DNA from: Candidatus Caenarcanales bacterium
GTDB lineage: Bacteria > Cyanobacteriota > Vampirovibrionia > LMEP-6097
Direction: 5' to 3'
DNA length: 7,988 nt
NCBI GenBank assembly: GCA_022447685.1
Contig: JAKVAO010000096.1
Coordinates: 1 to 7,988 of the forward strand
How positions within the stretch are numbered: position 1 is the first letter of the stretch; the number at the start of each line of letters is the position of its first letter. A model generated the notes under the pieces. The model ran no database searches. It had not been told where the DNA came from and was given only the letters and a program-made list of their open reading frames with translations. Position numbers and translations under genes: made by a program. This document shows, one piece after another, positions 1-6,221 of the stretch.

Positions 1-361
1 CTAGTGACTCACCACAGCAAGTACAATTAGAAACTTCACACTTAACGACTTTGTCTGGATTTTCAAAACGAGTCTTTGTTTTACCTGTTTTTCTTTTCTG
101 TTTTGGGTTTTTAAAATCTTTTACAGAGTTCTTTTTGTCTTTTTTCTTTGAAGATTTTTGGTCTGTAGAAGGTGGCTTCGAGCTATTGTTACTATCTGTA
201 CCTTTTAAACGTTTAATTTCAGCTTTTAATTCTTTATTCTCTTTCTTTAGTTCTGCATTCTCTTTCTCTAATTCAGAAACACGATTTTCTAAGCTTTCAA
301 TCCTTGCTAAAAGTTTTGATACTAGATCTTTTAACTCTTCAACTGTTTCTCTGCCATTCAC
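1..361 (-). CDS. IS66-family transposase, N-terminal 120 residues (partial)
   Basis: This is the DDE transposase (TnpC type) that would cut and join the element's ends. Only the N-terminal regulatory and DNA-binding part is visible; the catalytic domain is off the edge. Residues about 6-53 form a strongly charged coiled coil (a leucine-zipper-like run of Leu, Glu and Lys heptads). Then comes the family signature NNSSKPPSTD at about 58-67, a very basic linker (about 70-98), and the start of the Cys cluster with C108, C113, C115 and C116 (C-T-C-C-G), which matches the zinc-binding region of IS66 transposases. No ATG is available in frame: a TAG closes the frame about 66 bases upstream and the first usual start codon is GTG at 361. 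I see no convincing ribosome binding site. The visible part is intact. Confidence 0.85.
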   Translation of the reverse strand, partial: MNGRETVEELKDLVSKLLARIESLENRVSELEKENAELKKENKELKAEIKRLKGTDSNNSSKPPSTDQKSSKKKDKKNSVKDFKNPKQKRKTGKTKTRFENPDKVVKCEVSNCTCCGESL

Positions 362-432
362 TATATCTAGTAACTCATCTATTCGTAGATTTGGCCAGAG
401 TTTTATTGATTTCTTTAACTATTCTTAATTTT

Positions 433-447
433 GGGCTGAGTAGTTAC
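433..447 (-). repeat. Probable terminal inverted repeat of the IS66 element
   Basis: On the minus strand the sequence reads GTAACTACTCAGCCC from 447 inward. It is placed as the element's outer end because it starts with the GTAA characteristic of IS66-family termini and sits shortly before the transposase frame. The partner repeat is outside the window, so its length and mismatches cannot be read here. Confidence 0.5.
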
Positions 448-549
448 ATGTTTATTTTATAACTCGTCTTAAGCAGACTTGTCGTAATACAATTTTAATT
501 AATATTGATGGTGATAGCAATAAAAGCTAAGATTTAACAGTTACCACAG

Positions 550-1437
550 ATGCTACTCAACAAAAGAATCCCAGTTAAATTTTTATTAGGCAAAGTCAAA
601 TGCGAACTAGCTTTCATAGTTCTAATATCAAGTCTGATTTGTTTTCTAGATCAAAGATACTCTCTAGTCACAATCCCAATAGCAGCTGTAACTATCTTCG
701 GAACACTAATCTCCCTATTACTAGCTTTTAGAACAGCGCAGGCTTATGATCGTTGGTGGGAAGCTCGGAAAATTTGGGGGAAAATACTTAGTGAATCTAG
801 AAGCTTAGTCCGTGAGACTCAATGTTTTTTGAAAACTGATTCCAGAGATGAAATTGAAGCTTTAGCTAAAAGACAAATTGCCTGGAACTATGAGTTAGGT
901 GATACTTTAAGGGGACATAAACATTTTGATCGTTTAGATGAATATTTGAATGAAGAGGAATTTGAATATGTCTCAAAACATATGAATAGTCCAAATGGAA
1001 TTTTAGATATGCACGTAAGACAGATTCGTGGATTTCTTGAAAGAGATTTAATAAATGAGTTTCAGCAAATTCACTTAATGAATACTGTTTCAGATCTCTG
1101 TGACCTGATGGGAATGAGTGAAAGAATCAAAAATACTGTCTTCCCGAAAACCTACAGTACACTTCTACATTTATCAATCTATGTCTTTATTTTAATACTG
1201 CCATTTGCTTTGCAAGAAGTTTCTATAGCTCTTGAATTAGCAATAAGTATTTTATTGGGAACTTCCTTCTTTCTGATTGAAAGAACAGCTTATTACTTAC
1301 AAGATCCGTTTGAGGATAGGGCTACAGATATTTCAGTTACAGCTATTGCAAGAGTTATAGAAATTAATATTCTTAATATGATTCAGGAAAAAGAAACTCC
1401 TGACTTACTTGAAGATCAAGGGTTTTATATAAAATAA
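550..1437 (+). CDS. Bestrophin-family (UPF0187, YneE-like) membrane channel protein
   Basis: A 295-residue protein of the bacterial bestrophin family, inner-membrane proteins that form pentameric ion channels; characterised members conduct anions or, in one Klebsiella case, cations. Hydrophobic segments lie at about 20-33, 42-62, 204-222 and 225-245, matching the family's two N-terminal and two C-terminal helices around a cytoplasmic helical part. Family motifs are clear: FRTAQAYDRWWEARKIWG at 60-77, SERIKNTVFPKTYSTLLH at 190-207, DPFEDRATDIS at 252-262 and R-x-I-E-I-N at 268-273. Length is normal. The ATG at 550 gives the expected short cytoplasmic start (LLNKRIPVKFLLG) but has no evident Shine-Dalgarno. 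The upstream gap (448-549) lies between the IS end and the start; it has a weak promoter-like pair (TTGTCG at 479, TAATAT at 500, 15-bp spacer). Two small same-strand genes follow after 51 bp. The ion carried cannot be told from sequence. Confidence 0.9.
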   Translation: MLLNKRIPVKFLLGKVKCELAFIVLISSLICFLDQRYSLVTIPIAAVTIFGTLISLLLAFRTAQAYDRWWEARKIWGKILSESRSLVRETQCFLKTDSRDEIEALAKRQIAWNYELGDTLRGHKHFDRLDEYLNEEEFEYVSKHMNSPNGILDMHVRQIRGFLERDLINEFQQIHLMNTVSDLCDLMGMSERIKNTVFPKTYSTLLHLSIYVFILILPFALQEVSIALELAISILLGTSFFLIERTAYYLQDPFEDRATDISVTAIARVIEINILNMIQEKETPDLLEDQGFYIK

Positions 1438-1488
1438 GAAAAGATACATACGTGTTAAGATTATTGATTCTAAGGATTTAATCAAAAC

Positions 1489-1794
1489 ATGGACTCATTA
1501 AACAATAAGCCTACCGGAATTACTAATTTTCTAGATATGATGGACAAACTTTCTGAAAAAAAGAATAAGCTTGAACAAGAATACATGACCGTTGATGATA
1601 ACTTAAAAGCACAATTTGAGCTGATACCACCATTTAACCACAAATTAATTCCCTTAGTTACAAATCTAGTTAATGCTGCAGAAACAAATAATGAAAAACT
1701 TTCAATTATTCAAGATACTAAAAAATTTGTAAATTATGCATCTTTTCAAGAATGGATTAATCCTGATGTACAACTGACTTTAACCATAAGTTAG
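1489..1794 (+). CDS. Small hypothetical protein, first of a likely paralogous pair
   Basis: A 101-residue soluble protein that I do not recognise. It has no signal peptide or membrane segment and no Cys. Residues about 15-45 are charged and probably helical (MDKLSEKKNKLEQEY). The second half, from about residue 44 (LKAQFELIPPFNHKLIPLVTN...LSII), resembles the middle of the next gene's product: shared LK, F, IP-VT, LSII and F positions are listed under findings. The ATG at 1489 follows AAGGA (1473-1477) by 11 bases, which could serve as a ribosome site at slightly long spacing. The stop is TAG at 1792-1794, five bases before the next start, so the two are probably co-transcribed, perhaps with the bestrophin gene 51 bp upstream. 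Function unknown. Confidence 0.72.
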   Translation: MDSLNNKPTGITNFLDMMDKLSEKKNKLEQEYMTVDDNLKAQFELIPPFNHKLIPLVTNLVNAAETNNEKLSIIQDTKKFVNYASFQEWINPDVQLTLTIS

Positions 1795-1799
1795 TTCAA

Positions 1800-2168
1800 A
1801 TGGAAGAAAGTGTTAATTCTGGTGAAATTATCAGTATAAACTCATCTGACTCGCACTTTGCCGCATCTATTCAAGCTATATATCCTGAAATAGCTAAAAG
1901 AGAATTCCCAAACCCTGATCTTAAAAAAGCATTTCTTGAAGCTCTTACCAATGGCTTTGCTCAGTATATTATTCCAGAAGTTACAGATATATTAGACCAA
2001 TCCTCCAAGACTGAAAATCAATTATCAATAATTGCTGAATCAATAATGGTTATAAAAGAATTAGTATCCAATGCTTTCCAAACAGAATCATTAGTTAAGG
2101 AATTACAAGAAATTGAAAATGAAATAAAAACCAGTTTCAATAGGGATCTTCACAAGCCAAGAAATTAA
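1800..2168 (+). CDS. Small hypothetical protein, second of a likely paralogous pair
   Basis: A 122-residue acidic, soluble and probably all-helical protein that I do not recognise. It has no signal peptide, membrane segment or Cys. Residues about 44-95 (LTNGF..YIIPEVTDILDQ...TENQLSIIAES) resemble the C-terminal half of the preceding protein, suggesting old duplication. The C-terminus (about 97-122) is a charged helix ending in a basic tail (NRDLHKPRN). The ATG at 1800 has no Shine-Dalgarno, but it lies five bases after the upstream stop, so translational coupling is plausible. It ends tail to tail with the broken exported-protein gene, 21 bases from that gene's inferred stop, without a clear terminator hairpin. 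Function unknown. Confidence 0.72.
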   Translation: MEESVNSGEIISINSSDSHFAASIQAIYPEIAKREFPNPDLKKAFLEALTNGFAQYIIPEVTDILDQSSKTENQLSIIAESIMVIKELVSNAFQTESLVKELQEIENEIKTSFNRDLHKPRN

Positions 2169-2189
2169 TTGTTTTTGACTTTTAATCTT

Positions 2190-2458
2190 TCAATACTTAG
2201 AATTATGACTATAATCCATAGCCTTATTACCCAATTCAATAAACCTAACAGGTCCAGTAACTATACCACCATCATCATAGGCACTAATTTCCCAACAGCT
2301 TTCTCTGTATGTAATCGCACTTTGGATTCTCTATATTTATAAGGCTTTACTTTAATAATCTCAGGTTTTTTGAAATCAGCTGGAGTGGTATCCAAATAAG
2401 CATAAGAAGGCTTAAGCATTAGCAGTAATAGTAATATTAAAGCCAAAATCTTATACAT
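2190..2458 (-). pseudogene. Small exported protein gene with an apparent -1 frameshift
   Basis: The frame starting at ATG 2458 begins with a textbook signal peptide: MYKI, a hydrophobic core rich in Leu (about 5-15) and a probable cleavage after SYA at residue 21. It continues to about ESK, then drifts into an unlikely end (VRLHTEKAVGKLVPMMMVV, stop at 2261). The -1 frame is open from 2330 down to a TGA at 2190-2192 and reads like a real protein: TYRESCWEISAYDDGG, then IVTGPVRFIELGNKAMDY and a short tail. Joining them gives an 89-residue secreted protein. One missing A in the AAA run at 2321-2323 would explain the break; I see no canonical X-XXY-YYZ slip site in the overlap. It lies 28 bp downstream of recQ on the same strand. 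No known family recognised. It could be a sequencing or assembly error instead of a true pseudogene. Confidence 0.65.
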
Positions 2459-2486
2459 AAAGTCAATATTCCCGCCAAGGTTTTGA

Positions 2487-4304
2487 TTAGCTTAAGGAAT
2501 GATTTAGATTAATTTGATCCAAAAATACTTGTCCATACTTTTTAAGCTTAGCCGCTCCTACACCTGATATGCGACTCATCTCATCTATATTCTTGGGCTT
2601 AGCAGCAGCCATAGCGTGTAAAGTCGTATCGTGGAAAACCATGTATGGAGCTAATTTATTTTCTTTAGCAAGACTAAGACGTAATTTTTTAAGCTCTTTG
2701 AAAAGCTCATTTTCTGGATCAAATTCAGCTTTAATTTTAGTTACTTTAGGTTTTGCAGCCTGTTTATTTACTTTAATATCTTCAGAGAGTAATATTGTCC
2801 TTTTCCCACTTAAAACATCTTTTGAATTAGGATTTAGCTTCAAAATACCATAAGAATCCATATCAACTTCTATTAAATTCAAAGCAATCATCTGTCTAAA
2901 TATAGATTTCCACTGAGTTTCAGAATACTCAGTTCCTATCCCAAAGGTACTTAATTTATTATGTCTAAGCTTCTCAACTCTTTCATCGCTCTTACCCAAA
3001 AGAATATTGATATTGTATTGAACTCCAAATCTCTCAGCAGTTCTATAAATACAAGAAAGTGCTTTCTGTACTGCTATAGTTCCATCGAAACCAGATCTAG
3101 GTTCTAAGCAGTTATCACAATTGTTACACTTATCCCACTCAGGTTTTTCATCAAAATATTCAAGTAATATTTTTCGTCTACATTCAAGTGCCTCAGCTAA
3201 ACCTAATAGATCTTCAAGTTTTTTATTTTCTATAATTTTCTGTTCTTTAGGAGCTTCAGAGTTTTTGATAAACTGTCTGAGCTTGACCATATCTTCAGCG
3301 CCATAGACCATCCAAGCATTGGAGTCCAGTCCATCTCTGCCAGCTCTTCCTGTTTCTTGATAATAAGCTTCTATACTTTTAGGCAAATCTAAATGAGCAA
3401 CAAATCTAACGTCAGGCTTATCTATCCCCATCCCAAAAGCGATTGTTGCAACCATAATCACAGATTCCTCTTTCAGAAATTTAGCTAAATTCTTTTCTCT
3501 GACTTTAGGAGACAGTCCTGCATGATAAGAAAAAGCATTAAAGCCTTTATCCTGAAGCCATTTAACAGTCTTATCTACTTTAGCCCTGGATAAACAATAG
3601 ACTATTCCTGAATCATTAGAATGTTCACTATTTATGAAATCCAATAACTGCTTTTTCTCATTATTTTTCGCTTGAATTTTATAACGAATATTTTTTCTAT
3701 CAAAACTAGAAATGAAAACCCTAGCTGCTTCAAGATTTAAATATTTGATAATATCCTTTTGAGTTCTAAGATCAGCTGTAGCTGTTAAAGCCATACGTGG
3801 CACGTCAGGAAATCTTCTTTTCAGCTTCGGGAGTTCCGTGTAACTAGGTCTAAAATCATGTCCCCATTGTGAAACACAATGAGCCTCGTCTATAGCAAAT
3901 AAAGCTAGCTCACAATCTGATAAACAATCCAAGAAATCTCCAGTATCTAAACGCTCCGGAGCCACATAGACAATATCTAAATCACCATCAATCATTTCTT
4001 CTTTGATTTGATCTGCTTCCTGTGAGCTCAGTGAAGAATTTATAAAAGCAGCTTTTATGCCAAGCTCCTTCAAAGCTGAGACTTGGTCTTGCATTAATGC
4101 AATCAAAGGCGATATCACTATCGTTAAACCATCTAAAGCTAAAGCTGGAATCTGATAACAAAGAGATTTCCCAGCGCCAGTAGGCATTAAGACTAGAGCA
4201 TCATTACCTGAGATTATATGCTCAACAATTTCTTCTTGGGCACCTCTAAAATGATCGTAACCAAAAACAGTATTCAATATTTCAGATACTTTAGTTTTAA
4301 GCAT
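2487..4304 (-). CDS. recQ: ATP-dependent DNA helicase RecQ
   Basis: A full-length (605 aa) RecQ, a 3'-to-5' DNA helicase acting in recombinational repair and rescue of stalled forks. Domains in order: the RecQ-specific motif 0 with FRGAQ at 19-23; Walker A TGAGKS at 42-47; DEAH at 139-142 followed by the aromatic-rich CVSQWGHDFRP loop (143-153) that couples ATP use to DNA; TATA motif III at 174-177; motif VI QETGRAGRDG at 316-325; a zinc-binding site with C375, C393, C396 and C399; a winged-helix region at about 405-505; and an HRDC domain at about 532-600 for DNA binding and specificity. All catalytic residues are present. The ATG at 4304 begins at the usual point (LKTKVSEILNTVFGY) but lacks a Shine-Dalgarno; a TAAAAT hexamer lies 8 bases upstream. 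It is divergent from the histidine kinase gene, and the small exported-protein gene follows it. Confidence 0.97.
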   Translation of the reverse strand: MLKTKVSEILNTVFGYDHFRGAQEEIVEHIISGNDALVLMPTGAGKSLCYQIPALALDGLTIVISPLIALMQDQVSALKELGIKAAFINSSLSSQEADQIKEEMIDGDLDIVYVAPERLDTGDFLDCLSDCELALFAIDEAHCVSQWGHDFRPSYTELPKLKRRFPDVPRMALTATADLRTQKDIIKYLNLEAARVFISSFDRKNIRYKIQAKNNEKKQLLDFINSEHSNDSGIVYCLSRAKVDKTVKWLQDKGFNAFSYHAGLSPKVREKNLAKFLKEESVIMVATIAFGMGIDKPDVRFVAHLDLPKSIEAYYQETGRAGRDGLDSNAWMVYGAEDMVKLRQFIKNSEAPKEQKIIENKKLEDLLGLAEALECRRKILLEYFDEKPEWDKCNNCDNCLEPRSGFDGTIAVQKALSCIYRTAERFGVQYNINILLGKSDERVEKLRHNKLSTFGIGTEYSETQWKSIFRQMIALNLIEVDMDSYGILKLNPNSKDVLSGKRTILLSEDIKVNKQAAKPKVTKIKAEFDPENELFKELKKLRLSLAKENKLAPYMVFHDTTLHAMAAAKPKNIDEMSRISGVGAAKLKKYGQVFLDQINLNHSLS

Positions 4305-4405
4305 AGAATTTCATTTTAGACTGAATTAAGTAATAACAATGAAAATTTCGGTATTTCTTAGCTGAGTAAATTTTAATTTTTAGTAATTAGGGGTAAAATA
4401 GACTT
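4305..4405. promoter_or_regulatory. Divergent intergenic region between recQ and the histidine kinase gene
   Basis: These 101 bases must hold the start signals for two divergent genes. TAAAAT lies at 4394-4399, six bases before the kinase GTG. On the minus strand TAAAAT (4318-4313) lies eight bases before the recQ ATG. Either could be a -10 element giving a very short or absent leader; neither has a convincing -35 at the right distance. An AT-only inverted pair, AAAATTT (4342-4348) and AAATTTT (4368-4374), lies between them and may be chance in such AT-rich DNA. Confidence 0.3.
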
Positions 4406-5374
4406 GTGTTAATAGCATCAGATGAAATTATAAATAAGTCAAGATTTGCATATCTAGTACTAGAGAAAATTAAAGAAAGTGAGTATTCCGTAGAGCTTGC
4501 AAATCTATCAGCAAGGCACTTACTAAACTTCGATAGATCTGAAGATAAATCACTAAATATTCTTGCAGAAAAGAACCCTAATCTAGCTTGTTTTATAGAT
4601 ATCCTGGATAGTTTTTCTAGTGCTGAACTTGATTACAAAAGATATACACTAAAACTTGGTAGTGATTTTTATACTACACATTTAAGCAATCTTGAAGAGA
4701 ATAGATTTTTATTAGAAATTGTCAAAGAATATCAAAATGATATCAGTGAAATAAGTCATGAACTCAAAAGACCGATTCAAAATATCAAAACACTTACTGA
4801 AACTTTGATTATGGGAGCTAAAGATAAACCAGTAATGTGTGAAAAATTCCTCAATAATATCAATGATGAAATTGATAGACTTTCAGATTTAGTCAAGAAC
4901 CTTCTTAAATTAAGTCAACTAGGAGATTTAAACACTTTACTATCAAGTTCAGAAGTCAATATTACAGAACTTACCAAAAAGATATGCGAGTCATACAGAG
5001 ATAAAGTCAAAACTAAATCTATGATGTTTGAAATGTTCTGTGATGGTAATATTCATAAAAAAATTGATAAAGATTTATACAATCACTTACTCACAAACTT
5101 ACTTGATAATGCAATGAAATATAATACCGAAGAAGGTTTCATTGATTTCTGCATGGACGAAAAGGGTATCACCTTAAGGAATTCAAGTATTGGTGTGAAG
5201 GAAGCAGACATAGATAAACTATTCAACAAATTCTACAGATCATCTTCTAGTGCAAAAATCTCTGGAACTGGACTAGGTTTAACTATAGTCAAAAATATTT
5301 CAGAATTATTTTCCTGGGAAGCTTCTGCTAGCTGCGGTAAAGATAATGTTTTTGAAATCAAAATCAAGTTTTAA
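4406..5374 (+). CDS. Soluble orphan sensor histidine kinase (HisKA + HATPase_c)
   Basis: A 322-residue kinase with no membrane segment, so a cytoplasmic sensor. Residues 1 to about 105 are an unrecognised, mostly helical N-terminal region. The dimerisation domain (about 108-172) carries the phosphoacceptor motif SEISHELKRP with H118. The ATP domain follows: N box NLLDNAMKY (231-239, N235), an atypical G1 box NSSIGV (259-264), F box LFNKFYRS (272-279) and G2 box GTGLGLTIVK (287-296). Two key positions are unusual: H+4, normally Thr or Asn, is R122, and the G1 Asp is Asn259. In HisKA kinases the Thr/Asn at H+4 supports phosphatase activity, so this enzyme may mainly add phosphate. No response regulator is adjacent. 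The start is GTG 4406 after an in-frame TAA at 4394-4396; AGGGG (4389-4393) is a possible distant ribosome site. The 3' end overlaps comF by 11 bp. Confidence 0.9.
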   Translation: MLIASDEIINKSRFAYLVLEKIKESEYSVELANLSARHLLNFDRSEDKSLNILAEKNPNLACFIDILDSFSSAELDYKRYTLKLGSDFYTTHLSNLEENRFLLEIVKEYQNDISEISHELKRPIQNIKTLTETLIMGAKDKPVMCEKFLNNINDEIDRLSDLVKNLLKLSQLGDLNTLLSSSEVNITELTKKICESYRDKVKTKSMMFEMFCDGNIHKKIDKDLYNHLLTNLLDNAMKYNTEEGFIDFCMDEKGITLRNSSIGVKEADIDKLFNKFYRSSSSAKISGTGLGLTIVKNISELFSWEASASCGKDNVFEIKIKF

Positions 5375-6140
5375 AGTTTCTACCAGTGCAAGCAAGTCCA
5401 AGTATAGACTCAGAGTCCATACCTTTACTAACAAGTATTCTTATCAAAGATCTTAATGTAATTCCAGTAGTGCAAATATCATCTATAATCCAGATCTGAT
5501 CATTAGCTTTCAATTTAGAATTCAGCATAGCCCAATTTTCTTGATTGATTGAAAATGAATCTTCTAAAATACTTTCTCTATCAATAGATTTTTTATCGTA
5601 TAGTACAGGAGTGTCTCTATGCCTTATAAATAAATCATTAACGAAATAAACTTTTTTATTATTCTTAGCAAGCCCTCCAGATGAAGATTTTACGAAGTTC
5701 CTAGCAATTAACTCTGATTGATTAAATTTGCGAGACTTAAGTTTATTAAGGTGAATAGGCACATATGAGATATAAATTTTATTTATTTCATCAGCCTTAA
5801 TCAAAGAATCATAAACAATATTACTCAAATTGCTTAACTTGTATGCAAGAATCTCCCCCCAGTTAAAACTTAAAAATTTATTTCTATATTTCAGATCCTT
5901 GATTAATTTCTGGAAAAACTTATCACTATATTCAAAAGCATAAAATACTCTTTCTTGATCACTGAGGTAAGTAGAAACTTTCTGAACTAAAGGATTCAGC
6001 TCAACATTAATACAGTCTTTGCAAACTAGAGAATATTTCAGTCCAGTTATTTTCTTTTTACACTTATAACAAGCCTTATAAGAAAATAAACTTAGAAAGC
6101 TAGTCATCATGCTACAACAAAGCATTTCTATAAAAAGCAT
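5364..6140 (-). CDS. comF: ComF-family phosphoribosyltransferase-like protein
   Basis: A 258-residue ComF protein. In naturally transformable bacteria ComF is needed for DNA uptake or processing; outside them its role is less certain. The N-terminal zinc ribbon is present (C24, C27, C40, C43). The conserved central motif reads VPIHLNKLKSRKFNQSELIAR at 127-147, where most family members have RGFNQ and this one has RKFNQ. The next conserved stretch is R-H-R-D-T-P-V-L...R-E-S-I-L (173-192). The PRPP-binding loop IWIIDDICTTGITL is at 216-229. Length is normal to slightly long. The start is uncertain: ATGs at 6140, 6125, 6110 and 6107 all precede the zinc ribbon, and none has a Shine-Dalgarno. TGA ends the gene inside the 3' end of the opposite-strand kinase gene. 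A terminator just upstream separates it from the TrkA-C gene, so it probably has its own promoter; TAGAAT at 6152-6147 is a -10 candidate. Confidence 0.92.
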   Translation of the reverse strand: MLFIEMLCCSMMTSFLSLFSYKACYKCKKKITGLKYSLVCKDCINVELNPLVQKVSTYLSDQERVFYAFEYSDKFFQKLIKDLKYRNKFLSFNWGEILAYKLSNLSNIVYDSLIKADEINKIYISYVPIHLNKLKSRKFNQSELIARNFVKSSSGGLAKNNKKVYFVNDLFIRHRDTPVLYDKKSIDRESILEDSFSINQENWAMLNSKLKANDQIWIIDDICTTGITLRSLIRILVSKGMDSESILGLACTGRNFKT

Positions 6141-6169
6141 AAGGAAATTCTAATGCAAACTAAAAACTC

Positions 6170-6197
6170 AAAAAAACATCTGCGCAAATACGCAAAT
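6170..6197 (-). terminator. Rho-independent terminator after the TrkA-C gene
   Basis: On the minus strand, ATTTGCG (6197-6191) pairs with CGCAGAT (6184-6178) to give a seven-pair stem with one U-G wobble and a six-base loop. One base later comes a run of seven T (6176-6170) and then a further T-rich stretch. It lies 24 bases beyond the TrkA-C stop codon. On the plus strand the same stem has a C-A mismatch and no T tract, so it is directional. It implies that the TrkA-C gene and comF are transcribed separately. Confidence 0.62.
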
Positions 6198-6221
6198 CAC
6201 AAAAATATTTTCAATTTTATG

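Larger units (their letters stand above)
1..447 (-). mobile_element. IS66-family insertion sequence, 5' end only (continues beyond the left edge)
   Basis: The left 447 bases hold the beginning of an IS66-type element on the minus strand: the N-terminal third of its transposase plus the outer terminal repeat. Read outside-in on the minus strand, the end begins GTAACTACTCAGCCC at 447-433. A GTAA terminus is typical of IS66-family ends. The transposase frame opens about 86 bp inside the end, which leaves no room for tnpA and tnpB before it. That suits the single-gene ISBst12-like subgroup, as far as I recall its organisation. IS66 elements usually duplicate 8 bp of target, so the eight bases just outside (448-455, ATGTTTAT) would be the expected duplication. 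The other end lies outside the window. The element is inserted about 100 bp upstream of the bestrophin gene and points away from it. Confidence 0.82.

Noticed and set aside
51..428. Plus-strand open frame of 125 codons rich in Phe and Ser
   Set aside because: It is the antisense of the IS66 transposase coiled coil; the minus strand gives a clear family match and this frame does not.
466..480. Short inverted repeat GTCTTAAGCAGAC upstream of the bestrophin gene
   Set aside because: Four-base arms with no T tract and no promoter relation; too short to support.
2261..2340. Programmed -1 frameshifting in the small exported-protein gene
   Set aside because: No X-XXY-YYZ slip site with a downstream structure is visible in the overlap; a one-base indel is simpler.
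2569..3306. Plus-strand open frames inside recQ (2569-2853 and 3121-3306)
   Set aside because: Both lie entirely within the conserved recQ gene on the other strand and have shadow-frame composition.
4342..4374. Inverted pair AAAATTT / AAATTTT between recQ and the kinase gene as an operator
   Set aside because: Only seven AT-only bases with a 19-base spacer; expected by chance in this composition.
6182..6197. Direct repeat GCGCAAATA / ACGCAAATC as a protein-binding iteron
   Set aside because: Better explained as the stem of the minus-strand terminator followed by a seven-T run.
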